DNA of 53,862 nt from Clostridia bacterium. Its GTDB lineage: Bacteria > Bacillota > Clostridia > Lutisporales > Lutisporaceae. The translations under genes were made by a program, and so were the position numbers. The stretch is from the NCBI GenBank assembly GCA_035628995.1, contig DASPIR010000003.1:1-53862 (forward strand), written 5' to 3'. The stretch's first letter is position 1; every line of letters begins with the position of its first letter. This document shows, in pieces, positions 7,808 to 16,316 of the stretch. The notes beneath the pieces are model-generated. The model was not told the DNA's origin. It was given only the letters and a program-made list of their open reading frames with translations, and did no database searches.

Positions 7808-8284
7808 ATGGAAGTGCTATTAGAGAAGTTCATTGAGTCTGATCATTTGCCAATAATTGAAGGTTGGGAAGAAGAAAAAGAAATCTTCAAGTTTCAATCT
7901 CATTCAAGGCCTAAGTATTTAAGAGAAAAGGATGGTTTTGCTGATAGAAAAACCCTATTATATATGATTAAACTTGACAGTATATTCATTGGAACTGCAT
8001 GGTTAGAAGACATAACCCTTGAGGATGCAAAGCTTGGCATTTATATTGCTGATATTAGCAGTAGGGGAAAAGGTATCGGAAAGGAAATAGTAAGGAGGTT
8101 AATCGAAATTGCTTCGAATGAGCTGAGATTGAAAAGCATATATTTGAATGTACGGGACTACAATGACAGAGCTATACGATGCTACAGTAAGTGCGGTTTC
8201 AAAGTTACGCAAAAGACAGATGGTTTGACTTTTTCGGATGGATCACATGGCGGAAAATATGAAATGACATTATTTATTATCTAA
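7808..8284 (+). CDS. GNAT family N-acetyltransferase
   Basis: The 158-residue product has the acetyl-CoA loop SRGKGIGKEI near residues 94-103 and the C-terminal DRAIRCYSKCGF motif, typical of RimI/RimJ-like GNATs. The acceptor substrate is unknown. The ATG follows a GGAAGTGAGGTGG stretch. It is the gene directly after truncated site I, so it would be the ninth cassette, but no intact site follows it. Next to it lies a broken gene (8290-8595). Confidence 0.87.
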   Translation: MEVLLEKFIESDHLPIIEGWEEEKEIFKFQSHSRPKYLREKDGFADRKTLLYMIKLDSIFIGTAWLEDITLEDAKLGIYIADISSRGKGIGKEIVRRLIEIASNELRLKSIYLNVRDYNDRAIRCYSKCGFKVTQKTDGLTFSDGSHGGKYEMTLFII

Positions 8285-8289
8285 TTTAA

Positions 8290-8595
8290 AGGAATGCAGA
8301 TAATATTAAACCTCGATCCATAGAGACTTGGTATCCTGGGGATGGTATAGGTATTGAAGAAGCAGAGCGCTGTACGATAGACTTCTGTAAAAAGTTTTTA
8401 AATATTGATGTAGTGGAAGTGAAATTCAAAGACATCATTTCAAGAAAAGATGCTTTGGAAAGCTATATTGAGGAAATGAAGTTATTCAATCAATATAGTG
8501 GTGTATGTTTTTCAGATGAGCTAATTCAGCAATTAGAGAGTGAATGGAATGTTTCCAGAGAAAAGGTGTTAGAAATTCTGAAAAGAAGTATGTGA
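8290..8595 (+). pseudogene. C-terminal remnant of an unknown gene
   Basis: An open frame runs from just after a TAA at 8287 to the stop at 8595 without an ATG; the only start-like codon is GTG 8413, which lacks a ribosome binding site. The readable protein includes ETWYPGDGIGIEEAERC upstream of the GTG, which looks like genuine coding sequence. I take it as the 3' part of a gene whose 5' part was deleted. I do not recognise the family. Confidence 0.5.
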
Positions 8596-8602
8596 TAAGT
8601 TC

Positions 8603-8664
8603 TTGTTTAAGGGGTCGACCTTCTTGTCGACATCAGGCGACGGGACGCCGCCATCCATGGCGGC
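8603..8664 (+). repeat. Possible attC-site remnant and a perfect hairpin
   Basis: The stretch AAGGGGTCGACCTTCTT resembles the bases before the left box of site H (AAGGGGCCGACCAACTT). A little further is a palindrome, GCCGCCAT (8647-8654) and ATGGCGGC (8657-8664), with a two-base centre. The interval 8596-8816 holds no gene. I infer a decayed cassette boundary. Confidence 0.35.
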
Positions 8665-8816
8665 TACTTATAAAACATTTTTTACCGCGCCGACGAAAAA
8701 CGAACTGCCTTTTTAAAATAATTGGTGTACATCTTTGATAGAGTTATCATTAACCTCGGTTCATCACACTCAAGTTGTCATGAGTCTAAAATATTGAGAG
8801 TATTGGAGGAAAGAAT

Positions 8817-9272
8817 ATGAAATTGAAAGCACTTGTAGGAAGTGGAAAGAAAATTGGACTGCTTACATTGCCGTTTTTGATAATTGGTTTGGTTCTGAAT
8901 ATTATGATTCCATCTTTATTCAGTGTTGGTGGTCCATCAATTGTTCTAAAGGTAGTTTCTATTATTATTTTAATTCCTGGGGTTACAATTTGGATATGGT
9001 CAGTAGTTTTGATCTTAACAAAAATACCTCGAAAAGAACTGATAACAAATGGACCTTACTCTTTAATTAAGCACCCATTATATACAGGTGTGGCTTTACT
9101 TGTGCTGCCATGGATTGGTTTTCTATTTAATACATGGTTAGGAGTTTTGATTGGAATTATCGTATATATTGGATCTAGAATATTTTCGCCTGAAGAAGAA
9201 AAAATGTTGTCAAAGATTTTTGGTGTCACCTGGGATGAATACTGCAATAAGGTAAAAATACCGTGGCTATAA
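8817..9272 (+). CDS. Isoprenylcysteine carboxyl methyltransferase-like membrane protein
   Basis: The 151-residue product has hydrophobic segments at about residues 15-37, 45-68 and 92-121. The C-terminal half contains the sequence YSLIKHPLYTG and the later EEEKMLSKIFG and YCNKV motifs, the hallmark of the ICMT/PEMT membrane methyltransferase superfamily, in which these residues form the SAM pocket. Bacterial members of this size are common and their methyl acceptors are mostly unknown. TTGGAGGAAAG precedes the ATG. Confidence 0.85.
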   Translation: MKLKALVGSGKKIGLLTLPFLIIGLVLNIMIPSLFSVGGPSIVLKVVSIIILIPGVTIWIWSVVLILTKIPRKELITNGPYSLIKHPLYTGVALLVLPWIGFLFNTWLGVLIGIIVYIGSRIFSPEEEKMLSKIFGVTWDEYCNKVKIPWL

Positions 9273-9309
9273 AGAAGGATCAATATTTAGTGAGATTGCA
9301 GAAGGGTTC

Positions 9310-9708
9310 ATGGAAAACAAATGCTTTAGAATATGCCAAAGAAACTCCAATTGCACTAGCAATGTGGGTGACTATAGCAATAGTTGTTTATGGAATTGTT
9401 TTGGTGACAAAGCAAACATACGAGTTGTAGACTCCTACTACAAGGAAAATGCATTTTATATTACAACATATTTATTAAGCAATAAAATGAAAGAAATTCT
9501 GAAAAACCCAAATGTTGCCTTGAACCACAATTTGTTTGTAGCACATGGTATCGGTGAAAACATTGGTAATCCGCTTGACGAGCCAAACAGAGGGCTAAGA
9601 GAAGAATTAAAGAGTGTGTTTGTTGCATTTTATGATAAACATGTTGATGAGCAAGATGAAAACACTTGTATTTTAAAAATCTCGTTGAATGATGCAATTG
9701 TTATATAA
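9310..9708 (+). pseudogene. Pyridoxamine 5'-phosphate oxidase-like protein, frameshifted and truncated
   Basis: The middle of the frame (NIRVVDSYYKEN, SNKMKEILKNPNVAL, AHGIGENIG, DENTCILKISL) matches small FMN-binding PPOX-family proteins. The first 40 residues of this frame are nonsense: removing one T at codon 5 gives MENKALEYAKETPIALA in the next frame, the expected N-terminus, so at least two frameshifts exist. The C-terminal HGTRY-type ending is missing and the gene runs into a methyltransferase fragment. It is not likely to make a working enzyme. Confidence 0.65.
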
Positions 9709-9958
9709 TATTTTACAGTCTGATGGACTATTGTATGTCGGAGTATATGGAGGGCGTAACTCTGAGGGTATATGGGAAGAGGATATTTACATGCCAAAGA
9801 GGTTCTTTTCTTTCTACGACGATGACTCAATAAAGAGAATATTTGAAGAGTACTTTGAAATTGTTGATTTTGAAGTAGTTAAACAAGAAAATTCAGATTT
9901 ACATTACCAAGCAATTGTATTACGAAAAAAGAATTTGGGTATTGTCCATATGTTTTAA
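9689..9958 (+). pseudogene. C-terminal fragment of a SAM-dependent methyltransferase
   Basis: From about residue 10 this 89-residue frame reads SDGLLYVGVYGG, RNSEGIWEEDIYMPKRFFSFY and FEIVDFEVV, typical of the C-terminal half of class I methyltransferases. The SAM-binding N-terminal half is absent. It overlaps the end of the PPOX pseudogene by 20 bases. The junction looks like a deletion joining two cassette-type genes. The following 9959-10144 holds nothing I recognise. Confidence 0.6.
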
Positions 9959-10144
9959 CAAAGGATGTAATAATCCAATCAAAATATGATTGTTGTAACC
10001 AATGGCGAAGTCGCATTTTTTATGAAAAGAAGAGTGAATTAAGTATGTTAGAGTAGTGCTTTGTATGACATATGCTGGTTATGGCGCATGTCCTTGCTAA
10101 TGGGAGAGGAGAACCCAATATATTAAGAAGAACGAGGGATAATT

Positions 10145-10525
10145 TTGAAAAGACGATTAGTTTATTTTAGTTTATCAATTATATGCTTTATAGCTTGTGT
10201 TTTAATTGTGAAATTTTTCAATGGTAATCAGTTCATCAGAGGATTTATTGGCGATATAATTGTTATTTTGCTGATGTATTTTTTTATCAAGATCTTTTGG
10301 AATTTTCATGCACTAAAGCTTACCATTTTTACTCTAGGGGTTGCCTTTGCTATAGAATTTTTACAATATTTAAAGGTTACAACTTTATTTGGACTTGAAC
10401 ACAATACAATGGCCCAACTAATACTTGGATCAATTTTCGATCCGCGTGATTTAATTGCTTATACTATTGGGGGTATTTTGATATATGTTATTGATACGAA
10501 ACTAGTAAGATATAGTACAATGTAG
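10145..10525 (+). CDS. DUF2809-like membrane protein
   Basis: The 126-residue product has four predicted membrane helices (about residues 4-24, 32-52, 56-76 and 98-116). The central FAIEFLQYL and the DPRDLIAYTIGG stretch before the last helix are characteristic of DUF2809 (YjgA-like) proteins, whose function is unknown. The start is a TTG at 10145 with a weak GAGGG ahead. It ends about 90 bases before the next start, with a remnant of the repeat centre in between. Confidence 0.65.
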   Translation: MKRRLVYFSLSIICFIACVLIVKFFNGNQFIRGFIGDIIVILLMYFFIKIFWNFHALKLTIFTLGVAFAIEFLQYLKVTTLFGLEHNTMAQLILGSIFDPRDLIAYTIGGILIYVIDTKLVRYSTM

Positions 10526-10539
10526 ATTAAATAATAGTG

Positions 10540-10572
10540 TGACAAGCACCGCCATGGGGTAGAGTCCTATAG
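10540..10572 (+). repeat. Possible remnant of the attC-like site centre
   Basis: The sequence CAAGCACCGCCATGGGGTAGAG resembles the centre of truncated site I (CAAGCACCGTCAGGAGTGGAG). No arms or boxes remain. The resemblance is short, so it could be chance. Confidence 0.35.
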
Positions 10573-10614
10573 AAAAATGTAATGTAAACAATAATTTGAT
10601 TTGGAGGTCATATA

Positions 10615-11271
10615 ATGAAAATTGAATTGCCAGTTATCCCACCAGAAGGAACAAAAGAAGCTTGGGAAGGACAGTTTGAAGTATTTTCCTGGTATCATTT
10701 TGTAATTGATGTACCTGCTCCGGTCTTTATAATCACTACATTAAAGGAAAATGGACTTTCTAATGCGCAGCTAAGTGCTTGGGGAATGATGGCTGGGTCG
10801 GGTAATGAGCCTAAGTTTATTCTTCAAGTACATAATTACACTGAAACAAGGAAGTTAATTGAAAGCACAAAAGAATTTGTTATCAACTATCCGATCATCA
10901 CCTTAAAAGATAAGTTTATGAGATCAATCAATAGATATGATGATAATACAGATGAGATAATTGCCTCTGGGTTACAAATAGAATCTTCACAAATTGTGAA
11001 GGCACCCCGTATAAAAGAATGCTTTGCGCATCTTGAATGTAAATTAGATTGGATGCGTGATGTCGAAAGTGAAACAAAGTTCAGTACTCTAGTTCAAGGC
11101 AGTATAGTGCATGCTGCAATAAGTGAAGATGCACTATCTGATGACATTAGAGAAGCAAATAAAAAGCGGGGCTGGGTGTATGACATACAAGAAGCATTGA
11201 ATCCTAAGACAGGGAATCATAATAAAGGGATCTTTGCTTCGTTGGATATTGCTTCCTCTATAGATATTTAA
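10615..11271 (+). CDS. Flavin reductase-like FMN-binding protein
   Basis: The 218-residue product has the split-barrel flavin reductase layout: PVFIITTLKENGLSNAQLSAWG near residues 36-57, an FVINYP strand near residue 91, and IKECFAHLECKL near residue 138. Such proteins bind FMN and transfer electrons from NAD(P)H or act as flavin stores. The start has TTGGAGGTC upstream. It stands alone, and the redox partner is unknown. Confidence 0.78.
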   Translation: MKIELPVIPPEGTKEAWEGQFEVFSWYHFVIDVPAPVFIITTLKENGLSNAQLSAWGMMAGSGNEPKFILQVHNYTETRKLIESTKEFVINYPIITLKDKFMRSINRYDDNTDEIIASGLQIESSQIVKAPRIKECFAHLECKLDWMRDVESETKFSTLVQGSIVHAAISEDALSDDIREANKKRGWVYDIQEALNPKTGNHNKGIFASLDIASSIDI

Positions 11272-11322
11272 AGTTATTTTTGCAGAGTAATAATTCGTAT
11301 TTGCAGAAAGGAAGTGTGCTAT

Positions 11323-11523
11323 ATGGCTGATAAAGAACTTTTGGCTGAAGAAAAACAAGAGTCCATTATTAAAGATTTATCCAGAGATAGTGCAGAAGGC
11401 TGCATAAATTGTGAATTCAATGAATATCGGGATGGTATAAGCAATTTCTGTTCAGAACATGAAAGATATGTTAAAGACTACGACCCTCCATGTAAAGCTT
11501 ATGTAGAACAAGGTTCATATTAA
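11323..11523 (+). CDS. Small cysteine-containing protein of unknown function
   Basis: The 66-residue product has a charged N-terminal helix followed by a CxxC (GCINCEF) and two further cysteines in SNFCSEHE and PPCKAY, which together could bind a metal. I do not recognise the family. The ATG at 11323 is chosen since AAAGGAAG lies 8-9 bases upstream and overlaps the alternative GTG at 11314. Confidence 0.55.
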   Translation: MADKELLAEEKQESIIKDLSRDSAEGCINCEFNEYRDGISNFCSEHERYVKDYDPPCKAYVEQGSY

Positions 11524-11573
11524 TGCCGTATATCAATGAGAAAAGAACATGGATTTGAAGGGAAGGAAATGAC

Positions 11574-11855
11574 ATGAAAGAATGGAATATATTTAAACAT
11601 ACTTTTGCATCACTGATAATAGCAGTAGTCGTTAACTATTTATGGGGTTTCGTAACTGTTCATGAGGCTGCGTCAATAGGTATAATTGGTGCAGCTGACG
11701 GACCAACAAGTATATTTGTTAGCAGTAAAAATTTGACTGCTGTTAATTATTTGATAATCAAGATATTGTTCTTAGCAGCATATCCGGGGATTATTGCATT
11801 TGCTATCATGATGTTGTTTTTCAAGCCAATAAAAAAGTTGCTTATGAGTAATTAG
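11574..11855 (+). CDS. Small membrane protein with a Na+-decarboxylase beta-subunit-like motif
   Basis: The 93-residue product has two hydrophobic helices (about 10-30 and 58-84) flanking SIGIIGAADGPTSIFV. That motif is typical of the beta subunit of sodium-translocating oxaloacetate-type decarboxylases, and many short clostridial proteins carry it and are annotated by it. At one quarter of the subunit length it cannot be a full pump. Function unknown. Confidence 0.6.
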   Translation: MKEWNIFKHTFASLIIAVVVNYLWGFVTVHEAASIGIIGAADGPTSIFVSSKNLTAVNYLIIKILFLAAYPGIIAFAIMMLFFKPIKKLLMSN

Positions 11856-11943
11856 AATTCTGTTTTATTATTGAACTCTTCTATGTGAAGGGTAAGGCGT
11901 ATGTAAGTAATTTTGTTATAATTAATAAGGGAGGGAACTTATT

Positions 11944-12324
11944 ATGTCAAGAAAAGCTTTTAGTGCAGCAGGAGCTGTCGCAGTTGGACCATATTCACAT
12001 GCAGTTGAATCAAAAGATTTGATATTTTTATCTGGACAAACCCCAATAGATTCTCAAACAGGAAAACTTGTAGAAGGTGATATTACTGACCAAACTGAAC
12101 AATGCTTTAAGAACCTTTTCAACGTATTGGAAGCAGCGGGTCTGACACCTGACGATGTAGAAAAAGTGAATGTATTTTTAACTGATATGAGCAAATTCAC
12201 AGCAATGAATGAAGTATACTCAAAACAGTTTTCTTCACCTTATCCTGCTCGTACAACTATAGGAGTAGCAGCATTACCTCTAGGTGCTCAGGTTGAAATC
12301 GAAATGATTGCCAGGAGAAAATAA
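11944..12324 (+). CDS. RidA family enamine/imine deaminase
   Basis: The 126-residue product covers the whole RidA/YjgF fold: GPYSHAV near residue 15, FLSGQTP near 28, and the active-site Arg103 in YPARTT, with Glu118/Glu120 near the C-terminus. RidA hydrolyses reactive 2-aminoacrylate-type enamines released by PLP enzymes, protecting cellular enzymes. The start has GGGAGGGAA upstream. It stands alone here, with gaps on both sides. Confidence 0.93.
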   Translation: MSRKAFSAAGAVAVGPYSHAVESKDLIFLSGQTPIDSQTGKLVEGDITDQTEQCFKNLFNVLEAAGLTPDDVEKVNVFLTDMSKFTAMNEVYSKQFSSPYPARTTIGVAALPLGAQVEIEMIARRK

Positions 12325-12509
12325 TCTGACGCAAGGAATATAATTGGCAATACCAACACCTGCTTGAACATGGAAAATAGAGAGTTATGCCACGTAATAA
12401 TGTGCTCAATTGAGGCATGATACGATTTTTAGGGCAAAGCATTGTAGAATTCGAAGTAGTAAACGTTATTTACGATAATAATATTCTAAAACATATTGGA
12501 GGCGTTATT

Positions 12510-12956
12510 ATGTCACAAGAGCACCTTTCGTGGCTTCGAAATTATTTAAAGGAAACTTATCAATCTCCTATTCTTGAGAATTTTCTTGAACTGCAAGTTG
12601 TTGAACTCGAAGAAGGAAAAGTCATCTATCGTATAAAAATTATTGATAAACATTGCAATCTGTATGGTTTTGTACATGGAGGCACTTTGGCTTCAATTTC
12701 AGATGTGGCAATGGGAGGTTCTTGTATAACTCTGGGAAAACGTGTAGTGACAATTGATATGAGCGTTAGTTATATAAAAAATGCACCTGTAGGAAGCACT
12801 CTTACCGCAGTTGGCAAGGTTATCAGCAATGGTAATACTATCATGCGAGCATCAGGTGAAATATTCAATGAACAACAGCAACTACTTGTTAGGTCACAAG
12901 CCTCATATTTTGTTACAGGTGATTTTTGCGAGAATGACTATCCCCAATCTAAATAA
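12510..12956 (+). CDS. PaaI/YdiI-type hotdog-fold thioesterase
   Basis: The 148-residue product contains GFVHGGTLASISDVAMG near residues 50-66, the signature of PaaI-family acyl-CoA thioesterases, where HGG and the following Asp contribute to catalysis. Later strands (VVTIDMSVSYIKNA) complete the hotdog fold. The substrate is likely a small or aromatic acyl-CoA. The ATG at 12510 follows TTGGAGGCG; an upstream in-frame ATG at 12417 lacks such a site. Confidence 0.85.
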   Translation: MSQEHLSWLRNYLKETYQSPILENFLELQVVELEEGKVIYRIKIIDKHCNLYGFVHGGTLASISDVAMGGSCITLGKRVVTIDMSVSYIKNAPVGSTLTAVGKVISNGNTIMRASGEIFNEQQQLLVRSQASYFVTGDFCENDYPQSK

Positions 12957-12993
12957 TTACCTTAATTTACACGTTTAGCTAGGAGGCAATCAA

Positions 12994-13656
12994 ATGGAAA
13001 TTGACCATATTTATATATGCACGGAAACTAAAGCACCGGTGGGAGATTTATTGAAAGAATTCGGGCTTGTAGAAGGTTCTTCAAATACTCACCCAGGGCA
13101 AGGGACGGCAAGTAGAAGATTTTATTTTCATAACTTAATGCTGGAGCTTTTGTGGATAGAAAATTTGGAAGAAGTACAGAGTGAACGAACTAAGCCAATG
13201 AGATTATATGAACGTTGTTTACCAACTACAAGTAATGTTTCTCCATTTGGAGTTGCATTCAGACCTACAACGGAAATCAGTGAAACAGCACCATTTCCGG
13301 CATGGGATTATCACCCTATTTATTTGCCGGATTTTCTTAAAATTCAAGTAGCTGATAATACACCACTGAGTGAACCAATGTATTTTTATCTGACTTTCAC
13401 CAAAAGGCAGGATGAGGCTCATATTGCGAAGAGAGAACCAATGGAGCATAAAGTAGTTTTGAAGGAAGTAACATCTGTAAAAATCCATGTAAATCAAAAA
13501 AATAATTTATCAGAGCCTGCCCTTATGTTAAATCGGCTGCATAATCTATCAATTGAACAAGATAAAGAGCACCTTATTGAATTAGAGTTTGATAATGGAA
13601 CATTAAATCAATCCAAGGATTTTAGGCCGGACCTACCCTTATTATTTAAGTGGTAA
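12994..13656 (+). CDS. Glyoxalase/VOC-like family protein, paralogue of the gene at 4017
   Basis: The 220-residue product shares length and about 77% of residues with the cassette-5 protein (MEIDHIYICT start, FYFHN and LELLW strands, C-terminal DFRPDLPL). The reaction is unknown. GGAGG upstream supports the ATG. The next gene, 31 bases downstream, is a DUF3795 protein, the other family found next to the first copy. No attC-like site is visible here, so the pair is either a parental chromosomal copy or old cassettes that lost their sites. Confidence 0.75.
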   Translation: MEIDHIYICTETKAPVGDLLKEFGLVEGSSNTHPGQGTASRRFYFHNLMLELLWIENLEEVQSERTKPMRLYERCLPTTSNVSPFGVAFRPTTEISETAPFPAWDYHPIYLPDFLKIQVADNTPLSEPMYFYLTFTKRQDEAHIAKREPMEHKVVLKEVTSVKIHVNQKNNLSEPALMLNRLHNLSIEQDKEHLIELEFDNGTLNQSKDFRPDLPLLFKW

Positions 13657-13687
13657 TCATATTTAAATTTGGAGGGGGCAAGTAAAG

Positions 13688-14098
13688 ATGATAATTAAAG
13701 AAGTAGCTGAAAGCATTGGTTATTGTGGGCTGGTATGCAAATTATGTCATGTCGCAGATAAATGTAGTGGTTGTAAATCAGAAAATAATTGTTGCGGAAG
13801 GCATTTATCTGATAGTGGCTGCTATCAATACAATTGTTGTATTAATAAGGGTATAAACGGGTGCTGGGAATGCGATGATTTCCCTTGTGATGAGGATATG
13901 TTCAGTGAAAGTCATGATATAAGGCTGCGAGCTTTTATAAGCTGTGCGAAAGAAGAAGGTATAGAGAAACTAATTGAATATATACTTGCAAATCAACAAG
14001 AGGGTATATTTTATGGATATCAAAAAGACTATGACGGATTGGGCAGTGAGGAGGCTGTATTAAGGCTTCTTAGAACCGGCAAGGGTTTGCAACTTTAA
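13688..14098 (+). CDS. DUF3795-type cysteine-rich protein
   Basis: The 136-residue product has thirteen cysteines in its first 67 residues, starting GYCGLVCKLC, a DUF3795 pattern that suggests zinc or Fe-S binding. The tail includes a helix and a YGYQKDYDG segment. It is related to, but shorter than, the cassette-4 protein at 3133. TTGGAGGGGG lies before the ATG. It is closely linked to the VOC gene upstream. Confidence 0.75.
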   Translation: MIIKEVAESIGYCGLVCKLCHVADKCSGCKSENNCCGRHLSDSGCYQYNCCINKGINGCWECDDFPCDEDMFSESHDIRLRAFISCAKEEGIEKLIEYILANQQEGIFYGYQKDYDGLGSEEAVLRLLRTGKGLQL

Positions 14099-14125
14099 TA
14101 TACTTAAATATGGGGGGGTAAGTGG

Positions 14126-14758
14126 ATGAAGAAATTTGTATTTATTTTATTTATGATGCTAGTTGTTCCCTCTTTTACAGCATGTGATGATACTAGTAAG
14201 ACAAATACCAATGTGATTACTAAAGCTCAGTTAACCGATAAAGAGAAGATGCTTTTGTCAGTAGGAAGCAATAAATACTTTGCCTTTGATTTTAATGTTG
14301 ATAATAAGTATAAATGGGTTGAGGTATGGGCAGATAGATATGAGCATGGGAAGAAAGTATCAAACATTGGAAAGTTGGCAACAGGCTTGTCGGTAAGTGA
14401 AGGAAATATGATTATAGCTGCAGTAGAAGAAAACGAAAAAGGGACAAGCGAGTGGACATTGGCAATAAATGCAGGGGGAGCGTTGAGCAAAGGGGAAACA
14501 AATCAAGAGTATCAGGCAAAAGAGGGTTCATCTGTTGCTTCTGCAATGTCAGTCAATAATTCAAAGATAAGCATTGGAGACAAAGAAATTGTATTAGCAA
14601 ATGTTTGCTACAGAGTATCAGGAGAAAAAGAAACAGCTTTCCGTCCACTTAGCGGGGAGTTTTTCGATAATCCAGAGGCACATATGGAAGAAATAGCGGA
14701 ATACGATGTTGTTTATCTATTAAAATGTAAGTTTTACGACACTGAAAAGCAGCCTTAG
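14126..14758 (+). CDS. Predicted lipoprotein of unknown family
   Basis: The 210-residue product has a signal peptide ending in the lipobox FTAC, with lipidation expected at Cys20. The mature part is rich in beta strands, including KWVEVWADRYEHGKK near residue 63, and shows no enzyme motif. I do not recognise it. GGGGGGT precedes the ATG. Between its stop and the next gene lies a hairpin CAGCCA/TGGCTG at about 14788-14803. Confidence 0.7.
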   Translation: MKKFVFILFMMLVVPSFTACDDTSKTNTNVITKAQLTDKEKMLLSVGSNKYFAFDFNVDNKYKWVEVWADRYEHGKKVSNIGKLATGLSVSEGNMIIAAVEENEKGTSEWTLAINAGGALSKGETNQEYQAKEGSSVASAMSVNNSKISIGDKEIVLANVCYRVSGEKETAFRPLSGEFFDNPEAHMEEIAEYDVVYLLKCKFYDTEKQP

Positions 14759-14830
14759 GAAGAGGAACATACTTTAGCAATGGGCATCAGCCATCAGTGG
14801 CTGCATTGTACGTATTGGGAGGGATACTGA

Positions 14831-15295
14831 ATGAACATGATTGATTTTGTTACTGGGGGAACTGAATTATTAGATTCTGTACAGCCGTTATGGGAGAAGT
14901 TGAATAAACACCATCAAGTAAATTCCAGATATTTTGCAGATAAGTTTAAGGATTTTACATTTGATGTGAGGAAGAAGAAATTTATAGATAATACTAATAT
15001 AGAATTAAGGATTGATTTAGTAAAAGCATCAGAAAATCAAACGTTTGTGGGGTATTGTATTAGCACAATTACCATAGATTCAGTTGGTGAGATTGACTCG
15101 TTATATATTGAACCGGAGTATCGGAAATTTGGTATCGGAGATAAGCTGATGAGTAGATCTTTAGAGTGGTTAGATAGTAAAAATGTAAAAATGAAAATTA
15201 TTGGTGTTGCAGAAGGTAATGAGCAAGTATTTGACTTTTATAAGAAATATGGCTTTTATGAGCGAAGTACTATATTGGAACAAGTGACAAAATAG
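14831..15295 (+). CDS. GNAT family N-acetyltransferase
   Basis: The 154-residue product shows VGEIDSLYIEPEYRKFGIGDKLM around residues 90-112, including the acetyl-CoA loop, and ends with FDFYKKYGFYER. The N-terminal QPLWEKLNKHH motif is shared with the GNAT at 16803, so the two are paralogues about 1.5 kb apart. The acceptor is unknown. GGAGGGA lies before the ATG. Confidence 0.87.
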   Translation: MNMIDFVTGGTELLDSVQPLWEKLNKHHQVNSRYFADKFKDFTFDVRKKKFIDNTNIELRIDLVKASENQTFVGYCISTITIDSVGEIDSLYIEPEYRKFGIGDKLMSRSLEWLDSKNVKMKIIGVAEGNEQVFDFYKKYGFYERSTILEQVTK

Positions 15296-15329
15296 AACAT
15301 GCCACACATCTTTTTAGGAGGCGTTACGT

Positions 15330-15896
15330 TTGAATATTTATATCGCGCTATTACGAGGTATCAATGTAGGTGGAAAGAATATTATTAAAATGGCCGACTT
15401 GAAGCGGGTATTTGAAACTATGGGGCTTTGTGAAGTGCAAACATATATTCAAAGCGGTAATGTTCTATTTAAATCCAATGAAGAGGAAGAAATACTGCGT
15501 AAGAAAATTGAGTATGAAATTGAAGATGTCTTTGGATTTTCTGTAGCAGTTATTTTGAGAGATTCAGAGGAGTTAGAACGAATTATCTCTAGTTGTCCAT
15601 TCTCAAAGGGAGAAGTATCGGAAGCGGAGTCGTCATCAGAGGGAGAGAGTCTATACGTTTCTATTTTAGCCTATGCACCCTCCCAAGAAAAGAGCGAACA
15701 TTTAAATAAATATAGAAGTGAAAACGATGAATATCGGATCATAGACAGAGAGGTCTTTCTTTTATTCCGTCATAGCATACGAAACTCCAAGCTTGCTAAT
15801 AATCTTCAGAAGTTGGAGATACCGGCAACTGTGCGTAATTGGAAGACAATAAACAAGCTTGTTGTGATGGCAAAATCCATGGAGAGGGAGAAATAG
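15330..15896 (+). CDS. DUF1697 family protein
   Basis: The 188-residue product begins MNIYIALLRGINVGG and contains TYIQSGNVLF near residue 40 and RNWKTINKL near the end, the three most conserved blocks of DUF1697. The family is common in bacteria and has no established function. The start is a TTG with TTAGGAGGCG upstream. It stands in a run of small unrelated genes. Confidence 0.88.
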   Translation: MNIYIALLRGINVGGKNIIKMADLKRVFETMGLCEVQTYIQSGNVLFKSNEEEEILRKKIEYEIEDVFGFSVAVILRDSEELERIISSCPFSKGEVSEAESSSEGESLYVSILAYAPSQEKSEHLNKYRSENDEYRIIDREVFLLFRHSIRNSKLANNLQKLEIPATVRNWKTINKLVVMAKSMEREK

Positions 15897-15941
15897 ATAA
15901 ATAGTCATCCCCATGAACAAAACTTTCTGGAGGTGGTTTAA

Positions 15942-16292
15942 ATGACTAGAAGCGAATTAATCGACTACTGCAAGAGCAAAACAGGTGTGACAGTTGAATT
16001 TCCTTTTGATAACAGTTGTATGTCATTTAAGCTGGTAAGTAAGTTTTTTGCATTTATTGATATCAAAAAAGATAAGAATGCAATAAGCTTAAAATGTGAG
16101 CCATGGCTTGCAGCTGCTTTTCGAGAGCAGTATGAAGGGGTAACGCCCGGATACCATCTGAATAAGAAGCATTGGAATACAATTGATGTCAATTTGGATA
16201 TTCCCGAGGAAAAAGTAATTGAAATGATAGATATGTCATATGAGCTGATTCGGAAGGGCTTAAAAAAGCAGGAAAGAGAAGCACTAGTATAA
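15942..16292 (+). CDS. MmcQ/YjbR family protein
   Basis: The 116-residue product has the MmcQ/YjbR pattern: EFPFDN near residue 19, KFFAFI near 36, LKCEP near 51, and GYHLNKKHWNTI near 68. The fold is DNA-binding-like with a double wing, but no target is known. TGGAGGTGG precedes the ATG. The next gene (ndk) begins 24 bases downstream, so the two may be co-transcribed. Confidence 0.88.
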   Translation: MTRSELIDYCKSKTGVTVEFPFDNSCMSFKLVSKFFAFIDIKKDKNAISLKCEPWLAAAFREQYEGVTPGYHLNKKHWNTIDVNLDIPEEKVIEMIDMSYELIRKGLKKQEREALV

Positions 16293-16316
16293 ATCAATAT
16301 CAGAAAGGGTGAAATT

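Noticed and set aside
8544-8738. 64-residue ORF
   Set aside because: It overlaps the gene remnant ending at 8595 and runs into a site-like hairpin; no ribosome binding site.
11574-11855. Functional sodium-translocating decarboxylase subunit
   Set aside because: Only the GAADGPTSIFV motif is shared and the protein has 93 residues, about a quarter of the real subunit.
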